Shown here: in pieces, positions 1 to 8,310 of the stretch
How the letters are laid out: the number at the start of each line of letters is the position of its first letter
Position numbering within the stretch: position 1 is the stretch's first letter
Assembly: GCA_902796515.1 (NCBI GenBank)
Contig: CADBOZ010000111.1
Coordinates: 1 to 41,118, forward strand
Source of the DNA: an uncultured bacterium
GTDB lineage: Bacteria; Cyanobacteriota; Vampirovibrionia; Gastranaerophilales; Gastranaerophilaceae
DNA length: 41,118 nucleotides
Direction: 5' to 3'
Translations under genes and position numbers: made by a program
Notes under the pieces: model-generated
The model's database searches: none
What the model was told of the DNA's origin: nothing
What the model saw: the letters and a program-made list of their open reading frames with translations, nothing else

Positions 1-667
1 ATTCAATTTCATCACCAAAAAATGAGATTCTGTTTATTATTTTTTCAAAACTGGGCATAATTTCAACCACGTCGCCTCTGGCTCTGAATGTTGAGCGCTT
101 TAATTCAACATCATTTCTTTCATATCTGACCCCGACAAGATACGATAACAAATCTTTCCTTGTTATTTCTTGGCCGACAACTAGCGATATTGTCCCTCTG
201 AAGTAATTTTCAGGCAAACCTAAACCGTATATACAACTGACCGATGCAACAACAATAACGTCATTTCTTTCGTATAAACTTCTTGTGGTCTTATGGCGCA
301 GTCTATCTATTTCATCATTAATTGATGCTGATTTTTCAATATATGTATCGGTTCTCGGTATATATGCTTCAGGCTGATAATAATCATAGTAGGATATGAA
401 GTATTCAACCGCGTTATCGGGAAAAAGTTCTTTAAATTCGTTATATAATTGTGCTGCAAGCGTTTTGTTGTGAGCAATTACAAGGGTCGGTTTTTGAACT
501 TGTTGTATTACGTTTGCAATAGTAAATGTTTTACCCGAGCCCGTAACCCCAAGGAGAGTTTGAGAAGGCATTAAGGAATTTATCCCCTCAACAAGAGATT
601 TGATAGCTTTTGGCTGATCACCCGACGGCTTATAGTTTGATGAAATTTTAAAAAGATTGTTTTTCAT
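1..667 (-). CDS. uvrB: UvrABC excision nuclease subunit B, N-terminal 222 codons (cut by window edge)
   Basis: UvrB is the DNA-damage-verifying helicase-like subunit of nucleotide excision repair. It is loaded by UvrA and then recruits UvrC. The reading frame starts at the ATG on the complement of 665-667 and runs open off the left edge. Visible are the N-terminal SGDQPKAI motif (residues 15-22), Walker A GVTGSGKT (40-47), the HNKTLAAQL helicase motif (66-74) and the damage-binding beta-hairpin region [18 protein letters not shown] (93-110), all typical of UvrB. There is no Shine-Dalgarno sequence. A -10 box lies 7 nt before the ATG (see the promoter entry), so the mRNA is probably leaderless. 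The remaining two thirds of the gene lie outside the window. Confidence 0.97.
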   Translation of the reverse strand, partial: MKNNLFKISSNYKPSGDQPKAIKSLVEGINSLMPSQTLLGVTGSGKTFTIANVIQQVQKPTLVIAHNKTLAAQLYNEFKELFPDNAVEYFISYYDYYQPEAYIPRTDTYIEKSASINDEIDRLRHKTTRSLYERNDVIVVASVSCIYGLGLPENYFRGTISLVVGQEITRKDLLSYLVGVRYERNDVELKRSTFRARGDVVEIMPSFEKIINRISFFGDEIE

Positions 668-703
668 TAAATGTATATTAATTCAAGCAATTATTATCTT
701 CAA
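668..703 (-). promoter_or_regulatory. uvrB promoter, leaderless type
   Basis: On the minus strand, -35 TTGAAG (703-698), a 17-bp spacer, -10 TAATAT (680-675) and 7 nt (ACATTTA) lead straight into the uvrB ATG. The expected transcription start coincides with the start codon. Confidence 0.6.
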
Positions 704-796
704 TATTACATTATGTTAATTTTTTTTAATATTCTGCATAATAAAAAGCAATTTATTAATTCAGGTAACTTTAGATATTCAAAAAAGGAGATTTAT

Positions 797-2296
797 ATGC
801 AAATATCAAACATAACATTTAATCATAAATTAAAGTTAAATGAAATTAAATATGGTACAAATCCTTTAAGTTTCGGGTCGCAAAATATTCAACCCGATAC
901 TTTTGAAAAATCCGAAGAATCAAAACTTGCTCTATACAATAAACAACTTGAAAAAAATCCCAATACAGCGTTTTTATATAATCCTAACCTTACTCATATT
1001 GAAAAAATGCAAGAATTAAACAGGCATCCTGAAATAATCTCCGTCGGTGATGCGGTTAAAAATACACATGTTGGAACAGAAGCTGTTAAGGATGATATAT
1101 TTGATTTTGATGTTTTAGAAACCGAATATATGTCAAGAAATCAGAAAAAAACAAAGAAAACAAGATTAATAGACACAAGTTCCGAAAAAAACAAAAAAAC
1201 TATGGAAATATTATCAAAGAAAGGAAAAGATTTATTCGATTATCCTAATTTCAGAAACAAATTTAAAATGCCGCTTAGCACCTTCAGAGAATATATGACG
1301 CTCGGAAGGTTTGAAAAATTTAGCGTTGATTCTGAAAATCCAAATAACGAAGTTGAATCAAGAATAATTGATACTACGTCACCTAAAAATCAAAAAGCGA
1401 TATACTTGTATGAGACATTAAATCAGAGGGGAGTATATTTAGACAGATTACTGGGTGCAGAAAGAAAAGATAAAATATATGCTAACGCACATGATTTAAT
1501 AAACTACGGTATATATGATGAAGAAGAAATTGCCTCATTAATTCAAGACGGAATAATCGACGGTAAAATTGAACAAGATAATAATTCTGACGAAGTAAAA
1601 GTTTTGGTAAATTTAAACGACAGAAAAACCGAAGAAATGCTCAAAAAAATCAGGAGCAAAAACTGTCTTGATATAGAAACTTTTTCCCAAAGATACGATA
1701 TACCCGTTTCTGATATAGAAGATGCATTTTTGGACGGAAAAATTGACCTTTTATATAAACCTTTGTTTATAGGCGAACTCGGAAGAACAAAAGTTAATAC
1801 AAAATCAGAAAAAACATCCGCATTCCTTACTCAAAAACTGCTGCAAAAAGCAATTGAAGAAGAAATTCTTCAGGAGCATAAATTAAAATCAAGAATACTA
1901 AACTCACTTAAAATGAAAATAACCTGGTACTTATGTCCCGAAACAAAAAAAGTTGCAGAAAAAATCGTACAAAAAAATCCCGAAATAAGAGCAATTCTTG
2001 CAAAAAAGAATGAAATAGAAAAGATGAAAATGGATATAAGACAGGAAGAAACTATACCTGATGATAATATTGAAGAAGAAATTGAAGAAACAATTCCTAC
2101 TCTGACGGAAAGTGAAACAAGACTGCTAAATCAATATTTTAAAGGCATTTGGAAAATTGCGGGAACTGATGAATTTAGTCAGGCAAGAAGAAAAGCTAAC
2201 GAAATAATTAAAGAATATAAAAATCACGGAATTGGAAGCATTCAAGACCAATACATAAAAAATCTGCTCTTGAATTTTGAAAAAAAGTGTGATTAA
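797..2296 (+). CDS. Unrecognised 499-aa protein with internal repeats
   Basis: I do not recognise the family. The start is set at ATG 797 because AAGGAG lies 6 nt before it; the frame is open further upstream but without a ribosome-binding site. There is no signal peptide or membrane segment. An N-terminal stretch contains NPLSFGSQ (about residues 22-29). Then roughly 70-residue units begin alike: RLIDTSSEKNKKTMEIL (about 123), RIIDTTSPKNQKAI (about 189), VLVNLNDRKTEEML (about 269) and TKVNTKSEKTSAFL (about 331). The first three continue into similar segments (MPLSTFREYMTLGRFE, YDEEEIASLIQDGIIDGKI, IPVSDIEDAFLDGKIDLL) that read like a helix-turn-helix ending in a short hairpin. The C-terminal third is charged and helical, with an acidic patch (EEEIEETIP). 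The gene ends 13 nt from the convergent proC. A role as DNA-binding or scaffold protein is inference only. Confidence 0.7.
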   Translation: MQISNITFNHKLKLNEIKYGTNPLSFGSQNIQPDTFEKSEESKLALYNKQLEKNPNTAFLYNPNLTHIEKMQELNRHPEIISVGDAVKNTHVGTEAVKDDIFDFDVLETEYMSRNQKKTKKTRLIDTSSEKNKKTMEILSKKGKDLFDYPNFRNKFKMPLSTFREYMTLGRFEKFSVDSENPNNEVESRIIDTTSPKNQKAIYLYETLNQRGVYLDRLLGAERKDKIYANAHDLINYGIYDEEEIASLIQDGIIDGKIEQDNNSDEVKVLVNLNDRKTEEMLKKIRSKNCLDIETFSQRYDIPVSDIEDAFLDGKIDLLYKPLFIGELGRTKVNTKSEKTSAFLTQKLLQKAIEEEILQEHKLKSRILNSLKMKITWYLCPETKKVAEKIVQKNPEIRAILAKKNEIEKMKMDIRQEETIPDDNIEEEIEETIPTLTESETRLLNQYFKGIWKIAGTDEFSQARRKANEIIKEYKNHGIGSIQDQYIKNLLLNFEKKCD

Positions 2297-2309
2297 CGGT
2301 TTAAATAAC

Positions 2310-3113
2310 CTATCCGAGCGAAACAGCCTTCAGCATAGTGTCTTTTATTGTCTTATCAAGAATTTCATCAATATTTGAGTTTAAAAGCACATTATTTCCG
2401 ACTTCCGTACATCCTCCGGGTGTGGTTACGTTTTTAATTAACAATTCGGTATTAAAATTGTTTTCAATCATCATTTTTGCACTTCCAAGAGCGGTTTGAG
2501 CCGATAATAAAATCGCCTCATCATGGTTTAAACCTAGCTTAGCTGCGGCTTTTGCCATCAAATCTATAATCTTAAAATAATATGCAGGGCCGGAACCTGA
2601 TAATGCCGTAATTATATCAATTTTATCTTCGGTTGTTTTTATAACTTTTCCGCAATTAGACATCAGATTATAAACAAAATCAAACTCATCATTTGATACA
2701 TTTTCAGACGAACAAACGGCGCTCATACCCTCATTAACTAAAGCGGGAGTGTTTGGCATAATTCTGATTATTTTTGAATTCGGAAGAATATTCAGGTATT
2801 TTTGGATTTTTACGCCTGCAAGAATTGAAATAATAAGCTGGCTTTTATAGTTTAATTTTATTTCATTTAAAACTTCATCCGCCTTAAAAGGCTTAACTGC
2901 AAGAAATATTATATCTGCAGCTTCCAAAATGCTTTTAATCGAATTTTTACAATTAAAACCGTATTTTAAGGCTAAATCTTTGCAAGCTTGCTCGTTTATA
3001 TCGTAAAGAAAAATATTTTTCGGATTAATGAAATTACTTGCCGCAACTCCGCCAAGTATTGCGCTTGCCATTTTTCCGCAACCTATAACCCCTAATTTTA
3101 CATTTGCATTCAT
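2310..3113 (-). CDS. proC: Pyrroline-5-carboxylate reductase
   Basis: ProC catalyses the last step of proline synthesis, NAD(P)H-dependent reduction of 1-pyrroline-5-carboxylate, in the cytoplasm. The 267-residue length fits the family. The Rossmann motif GVIGCGKMASAILGG is at residues 8-22 and PNTPALVNEGMSA is the family signature. LSGSGPAYYFKIID and TPGGCTEVG are the C-terminal substrate and dimerisation motifs; the last is usually TPGGTT, and here a Cys replaces the first Thr. The start has AAGG upstream (ATAAGGTGTCAAGATT then ATG). The gene is divergent from rpmH with about 95 bp between them, which must hold both promoters. A TTGACA is visible on the minus strand at 3172-3177, but its best -10 match is not at ideal spacing. 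Confidence 0.96.
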   Translation of the reverse strand: MNANVKLGVIGCGKMASAILGGVAASNFINPKNIFLYDINEQACKDLALKYGFNCKNSIKSILEAADIIFLAVKPFKADEVLNEIKLNYKSQLIISILAGVKIQKYLNILPNSKIIRIMPNTPALVNEGMSAVCSSENVSNDEFDFVYNLMSNCGKVIKTTEDKIDIITALSGSGPAYYFKIIDLMAKAAAKLGLNHDEAILLSAQTALGSAKMMIENNFNTELLIKNVTTPGGCTEVGNNVLLNSNIDEILDKTIKDTMLKAVSLG

Positions 3114-3208
3114 AATCTTGACACCTTATTTTGTCTAATATAGTATAGTTAATACCGACATTGTTATTATGTCAATAAAAAAATTAAAATTAACAAGGAG
3201 AAAATAAA

Positions 3209-3361
3209 ATGCGTCGTACTTTGGAAGGTACAAAAAGAAAAAGACAAAATGTTAGCGGTTTTAGAGCAAGAATGGCTACTAAAAACGGAAGACGTGTTAT
3301 TAATGCAAGACGTTCTAAAGGTCGTCACAGCGTTTCTATCGTTGCAAAAAAACTTGCTTAG
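3209..3361 (+). CDS. rpmH: 50S ribosomal protein L34
   Basis: This 50-residue, very basic protein starts [22 protein letters not shown] and contains [16 protein letters not shown], the standard L34 sequence. L34 is a late-assembling protein of the large ribosomal subunit. A strong AAGGAG lies 8 nt before the ATG. rnpA follows after 14 nt, the usual bacterial rpmH-rnpA pair. In many bacteria this pair sits near the replication origin and is followed by yidD and yidC. Here a kinase gene follows and yidC is 6 kb away. Confidence 0.98.
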   Translation: MRRTLEGTKRKRQNVSGFRARMATKNGRRVINARRSKGRHSVSIVAKKLA

Positions 3362-3375
3362 TCATAAATTTTGTC

Positions 3376-3741
3376 GTGCTTAAGGAAGAAAACAGACTAA
3401 AAGCCAATTGCGCATACAATGCAACATATAATAATAAAAACGTTTTTACTACGGATTTACTTGTAATGTATGCGGGCAAACAAAAAGAAAACAAAGACTA
3501 CCCCACAAAGGTAGGTTTTGTTGTATCTAAAAAAATTCATAAGCGCGCGGTAAGAAGAAACAGAATAAAAAGACTAATAAGAGAAAATTTCAGACTGTTA
3601 CTTAAGGACAATAATCCGACAATAAATACTTATCAGAGCATAATTATTATGCCAAAATACGACATCTCAAATAAAACATACGCGGAAATTAATAAATCAA
3701 TTTTAATATTACTCAACAAATTGGCAAATAAAAATATTTAG
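3376..3741 (+). CDS. rnpA: Ribonuclease P protein component
   Basis: RnpA is the protein cofactor of RNase P, which removes tRNA 5' leaders. The 121-residue length is normal. The central RNR motif region reads VGFVVSKKIHKRAVRRNRIKRLIRENFR (about residues 47-74), which is diagnostic. The only in-frame start near the family N-terminus is GTG at 3376; there is no good Shine-Dalgarno, so translation may be coupled to rpmH, which ends 14 nt upstream. Confidence 0.96.
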   Translation: MLKEENRLKANCAYNATYNNKNVFTTDLLVMYAGKQKENKDYPTKVGFVVSKKIHKRAVRRNRIKRLIRENFRLLLKDNNPTINTYQSIIIMPKYDISNKTYAEINKSILILLNKLANKNI

Positions 3742-3760
3742 CATTATTATATAAAGTACA

Positions 3761-4627
3761 ATGAATACTCTTGTTCAAAATTTATTAGAAAATCAAACCA
3801 AAGAAAAAATACAAAAACCCAACTGTCAAACACGTTCGGGACGTTCGTTACTTGCGTTTTACCTTCAAACAAAATTTAAACAAATAATAAACCACGACAA
3901 AAAATCCGATAAGCAAATTATAATTGATTATAAGAATAATTTTCTGGATAATTTTTGTCAGAGATTGATAGACAGACACGAAGACAGAATTTTAATTGCT
4001 CTCAGCGGAGAGTCTGCAAGCGGTAAATCTACAATTTGCAAACAAATTCAAACTTGCATTACGGAACTTAAACTTCCGGTTACTATATTAACGGCTGACA
4101 ATTATTTTAAGGATATCTCCGAATTAATCACAAAATACGGAAATTTTGATTTATTGCGTGATGCGGGATACGATGTTGATTCTCCCGATAATTTTGATTT
4201 GGATTTATTAAAAGAAGACTTGCTTAAACTTCAAAAGGGCGAAGATATTTTATCGCCCGAATATCTTGTAAACGGCACAGGAAAATCAAAACCCAAATCA
4301 ATACCTGTTAAATCCAATAAAATCATAGTCGTAGAAGGTATGTGCTCAATATATGACACAGTTAGAGATATTTTTGATATAAAAATTTATATTGATTTAG
4401 ATAACGAAGAACGCAAGCAAAGATTTTTAAACCGCGCTAAATCAAGAAATCAGGATGAAATAAATGCTCTTAAGCACTGGGAATATATTAAATCTGCGGG
4501 TCAAAAATACTTAATACCGCACAAAAAGCATTGCGATATTATTATAAACGGCGAGTGCGATTTAAAATATTTTCAGGATATGGTGATGTATATAAACCTT
4601 ATAACTAATAATTTCTATGAAGAATAG
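3761..4627 (+). CDS. Uridine kinase-like P-loop kinase
   Basis: This 288-residue cytoplasmic protein belongs to the phosphoribulokinase/uridine kinase family of P-loop kinases. It has an N-terminal helical extension of about 75 residues, then Walker A GESASGKST (83-91), a TADNYFKDISELITKYGNFD segment matching the uridine-kinase substrate region, DSPDNFDLDLL, a Walker-B-like strand IIVVEGMCSIYD, and RFLNRAKSRNQ as the lid. Substrate is not fixed by the sequence: uridine/cytidine is likely, another small metabolite is possible. It is 19 nt downstream of rnpA, with TATATA 7 nt before the ATG and no Shine-Dalgarno, so it may also have its own leaderless promoter. Its 3' end overlaps the convergent dNMP-kinase-like gene by 23 bp. 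Confidence 0.8.
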   Translation: MNTLVQNLLENQTKEKIQKPNCQTRSGRSLLAFYLQTKFKQIINHDKKSDKQIIIDYKNNFLDNFCQRLIDRHEDRILIALSGESASGKSTICKQIQTCITELKLPVTILTADNYFKDISELITKYGNFDLLRDAGYDVDSPDNFDLDLLKEDLLKLQKGEDILSPEYLVNGTGKSKPKSIPVKSNKIIVVEGMCSIYDTVRDIFDIKIYIDLDNEERKQRFLNRAKSRNQDEINALKHWEYIKSAGQKYLIPHKKHCDIIINGECDLKYFQDMVMYINLITNNFYEE

Positions 4628-5132
4628 CTTCGGCAAGCTTTTGAACTTTATCATCCAAATATTCATATGTAGAATTATTTTCGATTATGTAATCCCATTT
4701 GTTATAGTTATCAAGCGATGTTTCCGTTGCATCTTGATTACTTACAATTACCCCTCTTTTGCTTCTTGTTTCAAAACTTGCTTCAACACGTAATAATATT
4801 GCACCCTTGGATTTAAAATACTCCATTTCATAAACCATTCTTAAATCGGGAACAATAATATTGCTAAATCCCGTAAGATTGTTCAACCAATAATCGGGAC
4901 TGATACTTCTTCCCCAATTCCCGAGTCTTATAAGCTCTTCCCGATAAAGATGTTTATTGTTATAAATCTCATTAAGCGATATTCCTTTTTGCTCGGCAAG
5001 TTTTATTTTAATTGCATCTCCTATGCCTATTCTTTTGTATTCCGGCATGTATTTAAGAAGTAACTCCGCAACCGTATCTTTGCCGGAATATTGTTTTCCG
5101 GATATTGCAATTATGTTTTTAGTATCATTCAT
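4605..5132 (-). CDS. Deoxynucleoside monophosphate kinase-like P-loop protein
   Basis: This 175-residue protein has an N-terminal Walker A (SGKQYSGKDT, residues 11-20) of the type found in phage-like dNMP kinases and related AAA/adenylate-kinase-fold enzymes. Later segments IIVPDLRMVYEMEYFKSKG and LLRVEASFETRSKRG match the core and Arg-rich lid of this group. DATETSLDNY and WDYIIENNSTYEYL complete the family pattern. The likely reaction is phosphorylation of a nucleoside monophosphate, but the substrate is unknown. TATAAT lies 10 nt before the ATG and no Shine-Dalgarno is evident. The gene overlaps the convergent uridine-kinase-like gene by 23 bp. Confidence 0.72.
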   Translation of the reverse strand: MNDTKNIIAISGKQYSGKDTVAELLLKYMPEYKRIGIGDAIKIKLAEQKGISLNEIYNNKHLYREELIRLGNWGRSISPDYWLNNLTGFSNIIVPDLRMVYEMEYFKSKGAILLRVEASFETRSKRGVIVSNQDATETSLDNYNKWDYIIENNSTYEYLDDKVQKLAEAILHRNY

Positions 5133-5453
5133 TTCATAATTATATTCTAAATTTCATTTTTGTATTGTTAAGATTTGTTAACAAATTATTAAATAAAAAG
5201 CAATATTTAAAGAGAAAAATACTTTATTAAATTGTGGGATTACATACTACTTAACGAACACGATTTAAAACATAAATAAATCAAGACGTTAAAGGGTAAG
5301 ATTCCGCAAGGGTTAAATTTTATAGGGGAATATGATGATTTACTTAAATTATTTTTAAGAATATCTGATTATGTGTGTGGTAAAAGCTTTGCTGAAATAG
5401 CTTAAAATTTCAGAAAATGTGGTAGTTATAAAAAATTATAAGGTGTGTGTATT
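5133..5453. other. Intergenic region and long 5' leader before the first MGW gene
   Basis: This gap holds the probable dNMP-kinase promoter (TATAAT on the minus strand near 5142-5147), the three-block promoter of the first MGW gene (5166-5238) and a predicted leader of about 218 nt. The leader contains the hairpin CTGAAAT/ATTTCAG (5392-5398 with 5407-5413) and a start-less open frame (5280-5405, see findings). No complete gene is seen. Confidence 0.6.
5166..5244 (+). promoter_or_regulatory. Three-block promoter of MGW gene 1
   Basis: Blocks are TGTTAAG (5166-5172) repeated 10 bp on as TGTTAAC (5176-5182), GCAATATTTAA (5200-5210) and a -10-like TATTAA (5225-5230) followed by GGGATTACA (5236-5244). 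The same blocks at the same spacing precede the other two MGW genes. The -35 region is poor, so the tandem repeat may be an activator site of response-regulator type. The function is inferred. Confidence 0.6.
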
Positions 5454-7112
5454 ATGGGTTGGATTACTCTTACTGCAAGAGACATGAGCAATAGTGTTAT
5501 GCAAAACGAATATAATCTTGAATTATTTCGTATTGCAAACAGAAGAGAACGTCTTAAAAGCGAAGAATCTTTAAGATTAAGAAAGCTTCAAAACGAACAA
5601 GATGAAGCTATAAAAAACAACTATGCGCACATTAAATACGACGAAGCAAAAAAAGCTCTTGATGAAGCTAAAAAAACAACTAATGTTGCAGCCGCTGCCG
5701 AAGAAAAAACTAATCCGTTTGATGATATTAAAGAATTCAGCTATGAAGAAGCATCTAACTTAGGATTACTAAATAAAACACAAAATGCCGCTTATAATAT
5801 GGTTAAAAAATATGCAGATACAAGCAGATGCACACAGGTATATAATTCTGAAAGTAAAGAACTTACCATAACAACTGAAAAAGGTATAAACTACACAATT
5901 TCAGACGAAGGCACAATAACAGTTGATATACCTGAATATTCCGTAGATAACGAAAAATATGAAGCAGTAAGCTTTGAAATGACTTCTCCCTTAAAAGCAA
6001 TGGAACAAGGTGTTAAAGTTAATTATAAATCCATAATGGACACATTAGAAACTGCAAACAGCATTGATATGGGTCCTAATTCTAATTACAATGTTACTCA
6101 ACAACAAAAAGAAGTTTTAAAAAACGGCGGACTAAATTTAAACAATAATTCAGATGTATACTTATACAACAACACAATAGTTGTAAAAGGTAAATATGAC
6201 GATTATTGCGTAATTGATGCAAACGGTAATGTAGGCCGTTTTGATGCTAACGGTATGATGATGCAAATTGTTCACTACGGTATAGGCGGATGCTGCGAAG
6301 GTACATCTACCAGAACAAGGGAATTTGATGCACACGGCGTAAGCCAACCAAGACAAGCAAGCGATTTTTGCACATACGAAGATGCTAAAAAAACCAATAA
6401 ACTTACTCAAGAACAACAACAGGCATACAAAAAAGTACAAAACAGTATATCTAACTTTAATAAAAATACCGTAACAAGATTTGATAAAAACAGCGGTAAT
6501 ATAACAATTAACTGCAAGGACGGCACAGTTCACGTTATTGATAAAGAAGGTAATGACACAATCACTCTTTCTGGCGATATAACATATACAAGAACTTGTG
6601 ACGGCAAAAATCAATTTGGCGGACTTGACTTAGGTGAATTTGTTAACAGTTTGTCAAATGCTCAACTTAAAGAATTAGTTGAAATGACGGGCGTTGATGA
6701 TGCAGATACATTATTGGTATATGCTAAATATCCTACAATGGGTAAAATTGATGAATTAAAAGGTGCATTATTCTTTATAGATGAATCCGGCAATGCAACT
6801 ATAATAAAATCCGACAACACAATAGTTACAATAGAAAAAAATAATACGGAAAGCGAACAAAAACAGCAAATTACAAAAGCCGAAAGCGAATTAAAAAATG
6901 CAGAATGCGACTGGCAAAATGAACAATTGATTATAAACAGAACTTATGCTGATTTTCAGGATGATATAGAATCCGAAATCACGGATGAAGAAAATATGCT
7001 TGCACGCGAACAAGCAAACATAGAACATATTTTACAACAATTAAGTGCTGAAAGCGAAACATTAAACAGTAATATCCCGACAGCAATTCAAAAATCAACA
7101 ATATTTGCTTAA
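5454..7112 (+). CDS. MGW family coiled-coil protein 1 (552 aa, unrecognised)
   Basis: I do not recognise this family. The start is ATG 5454 rather than the in-frame GTG 5445, because the protein then begins MGWITLTARDM like its two neighbours (MGWVTL). Residues 1-75 are a charged amphipathic helix and residues 465-552 a second one (ESELKNAECDWQNEQL, DEENMLAREQANIEHILQQL). The ends resemble the shorter paralogues but are more divergent. Between them lies a beta-rich centre with two similar units: about 95-159 (FSYEEASNLGLLNKTQNAAY, then LTITTEKGINYTISDEGTITV) and about 305-375 (CTYEDAKKTNKLTQEQQQAY, then ITINCKDGTVHVIDKEG). Weaker copies may be present at 235-262 and 437-461. There is no signal peptide or membrane span. 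A weak AAGG lies 10 nt before the start. Self-assembly through the terminal helices with a displayed central domain is inference. Confidence 0.75.
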   Translation: MGWITLTARDMSNSVMQNEYNLELFRIANRRERLKSEESLRLRKLQNEQDEAIKNNYAHIKYDEAKKALDEAKKTTNVAAAAEEKTNPFDDIKEFSYEEASNLGLLNKTQNAAYNMVKKYADTSRCTQVYNSESKELTITTEKGINYTISDEGTITVDIPEYSVDNEKYEAVSFEMTSPLKAMEQGVKVNYKSIMDTLETANSIDMGPNSNYNVTQQQKEVLKNGGLNLNNNSDVYLYNNTIVVKGKYDDYCVIDANGNVGRFDANGMMMQIVHYGIGGCCEGTSTRTREFDAHGVSQPRQASDFCTYEDAKKTNKLTQEQQQAYKKVQNSISNFNKNTVTRFDKNSGNITINCKDGTVHVIDKEGNDTITLSGDITYTRTCDGKNQFGGLDLGEFVNSLSNAQLKELVEMTGVDDADTLLVYAKYPTMGKIDELKGALFFIDESGNATIIKSDNTIVTIEKNNTESEQKQQITKAESELKNAECDWQNEQLIINRTYADFQDDIESEITDEENMLAREQANIEHILQQLSAESETLNSNIPTAIQKSTIFA

Positions 7113-7134
7113 TAGCGGATAAATACAGATAAAA

Positions 7135-7213
7135 TGTTAAGTTTTGTTAAGTAAATTATAAAAATTGCGCAATTTTTAAAGCGCAATTTTTTTTATTATG
7201 GTGTGGGATTACA
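7135..7213 (+). promoter_or_regulatory. Three-block promoter of MGW gene 2
   Basis: TGTTAAG (7135-7141) and TGTTAAG (7145-7151) are 10 bp apart. GCAATTTTTAA is at 7169-7179, TATTAT at 7194-7199, and GGGATTACATACTACTTAAC starts at 7205. The last block is identical to the one before gene 1, and all distances from the first TGTTAAG (34 and 70 nt) match exactly. Confidence 0.62.
7161..7194 (+). terminator. Terminator of MGW gene 1
   Basis: A 10-bp stem AAAATTGCGC/GCGCAATTTT (7161-7170 with 7181-7190), a 10-nt loop and a following T run form an intrinsic terminator 48 nt after the stop codon. It overlaps the promoter of the next gene. Confidence 0.8.
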
Positions 7214-7381
7214 TACTACTTAACGGAAAAACTTTAAAACATTTACTCTTAATTATTTACTTCTCAAATTAAAACCTAAAATTAACAAGGTATGGTTTTA
7301 ATATAAGTCCGAATTAAAGAAACGTTAACTGGTGTAGACACAGGGAAATAGGGTTAATATTATTAGAAAAGAGGACACACT

Positions 7382-8221
7382 ATGGGTTGGGTTACATTAA
7401 ACTTGCGCAAAATGGATGATCAGGTTTTGCACAACAATTTTCAGGCACAATTACTTGAAATTTCAAGAAGACGTCAACAGGTAGCACGTAACAAAGGTTT
7501 GCAATCGTTATTAATAAATAATGAAAGAAAAACTATGTTATCCGATGCAAAAGTTGATAAGGAAAATAAATACAAAGAATATCAGGAAGCATACGACAAG
7601 TATACAAAACTGAAAAAAGCATACGACAAAGCAAAAAGCAATTCGCAAACATACAAAAATAAAGCAAACGATAAATATTCTAAAGTCATAACAGATGAAA
7701 ACTTTAATCCGGTATTAAAGGATGGCAAACCGCAAGAACTTGAATCTGCATATAAAGACAAAGACGGAAATTATTATAAAGAAAATAATAGTGAAGGAAC
7801 GTATGAAGCAGCACAAACAGGTTATTGGCTCGGAGATAATTACAAGGTAGTTGATGATAAAAACATACTTACCGACGTAAATTACTATAAAGACGGCGAT
7901 AATGACCCCGCGCTTGTATTAAGTGAAAGTCAGTTAGAAGCGCTAAAAGCTCAGGTTGATGCTGCGGAAGGTGAAAAAACACTGATTTACACCGAATATA
8001 ACGAAGAAGTAACAAGATACGAAGAAAATAAGAAAAACTTAAACGACGATTTTGATATGCAGCAACAAACATTAGAAGAAGAAACAACAACGGAAGAAAA
8101 CAGTATCGATTTAGAGCAAACGCAAATTGAAACACAATTAGAATCGTTCACTCAAGAACTTCAAGCGGTTAAACAACAAGTAAGTCAAGATATGCAAAAT
8201 GTTGTTATAAAACTCGGATAA
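7382..8221 (+). CDS. MGW family coiled-coil protein 2 (279 aa, unrecognised)
   Basis: This is the second paralogue, with GAGG before the ATG. The first 50 residues (MGWVTLNLRKMDDQVLHNNF onward) match paralogue 3 at 35 of 50 positions by my count, and the last 65 at about 44 of 65, ending IKLG in both. The middle (about residues 85-185) is unrelated to either neighbour: a hydrophilic, Tyr/Asp/Lys-rich segment with GYWLGDNYKVVDD and YYKDGDNDPALVL. Residues 55-85 and 185-270 are heptad-like and probably coiled coil. There is no signal peptide, membrane span or known domain. The gene is preceded by its own promoter and followed by its own terminator, so it forms a single-gene unit. Confidence 0.75.
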   Translation: MGWVTLNLRKMDDQVLHNNFQAQLLEISRRRQQVARNKGLQSLLINNERKTMLSDAKVDKENKYKEYQEAYDKYTKLKKAYDKAKSNSQTYKNKANDKYSKVITDENFNPVLKDGKPQELESAYKDKDGNYYKENNSEGTYEAAQTGYWLGDNYKVVDDKNILTDVNYYKDGDNDPALVLSESQLEALKAQVDAAEGEKTLIYTEYNEEVTRYEENKKNLNDDFDMQQQTLEEETTTEENSIDLEQTQIETQLESFTQELQAVKQQVSQDMQNVVIKLG

Positions 8222-8239
8222 AAAATATAGTTAACTTTT

Positions 8240-8275
8240 CAGATACAAGGTCACCGCCTTGTATCTGATATAAAA
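8240..8275 (+). terminator. Terminator of MGW gene 2
   Basis: A perfect 11-bp stem CAGATACAAGG/CCTTGTATCTG (8240-8250 with 8257-8267) encloses the loop TCACCG, 18 nt after the stop codon. A weak A/T tail follows. The same core and loop recur in the terminator of MGW gene 3. Confidence 0.75.
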
Positions 8276-8310
8276 AAATTTCCTTTCATATTAGGTGTTT
8301 TCAGGTGAAT

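Noticed and set aside
671-796. 42-codon upstream extension of the repeat-containing protein
   Set aside because: AAGGAG lies just before ATG 797, and the extension overlaps the uvrB promoter.
6162-6614. 150-codon open frame antisense to MGW gene 1
   Set aside because: It is Cys/Val/Ile-rich shadow sequence of the sense codons, without ribosome-binding site or family resemblance.
5236-7224. Exact repeat GGGATTACATACTACTTAAC (5236 and 7205) as CRISPR or mobile-element end
   Set aside because: Only two exact copies nearly 2 kb apart, no spacers, no transposase or target duplication. It is better explained as part of the MGW promoter.
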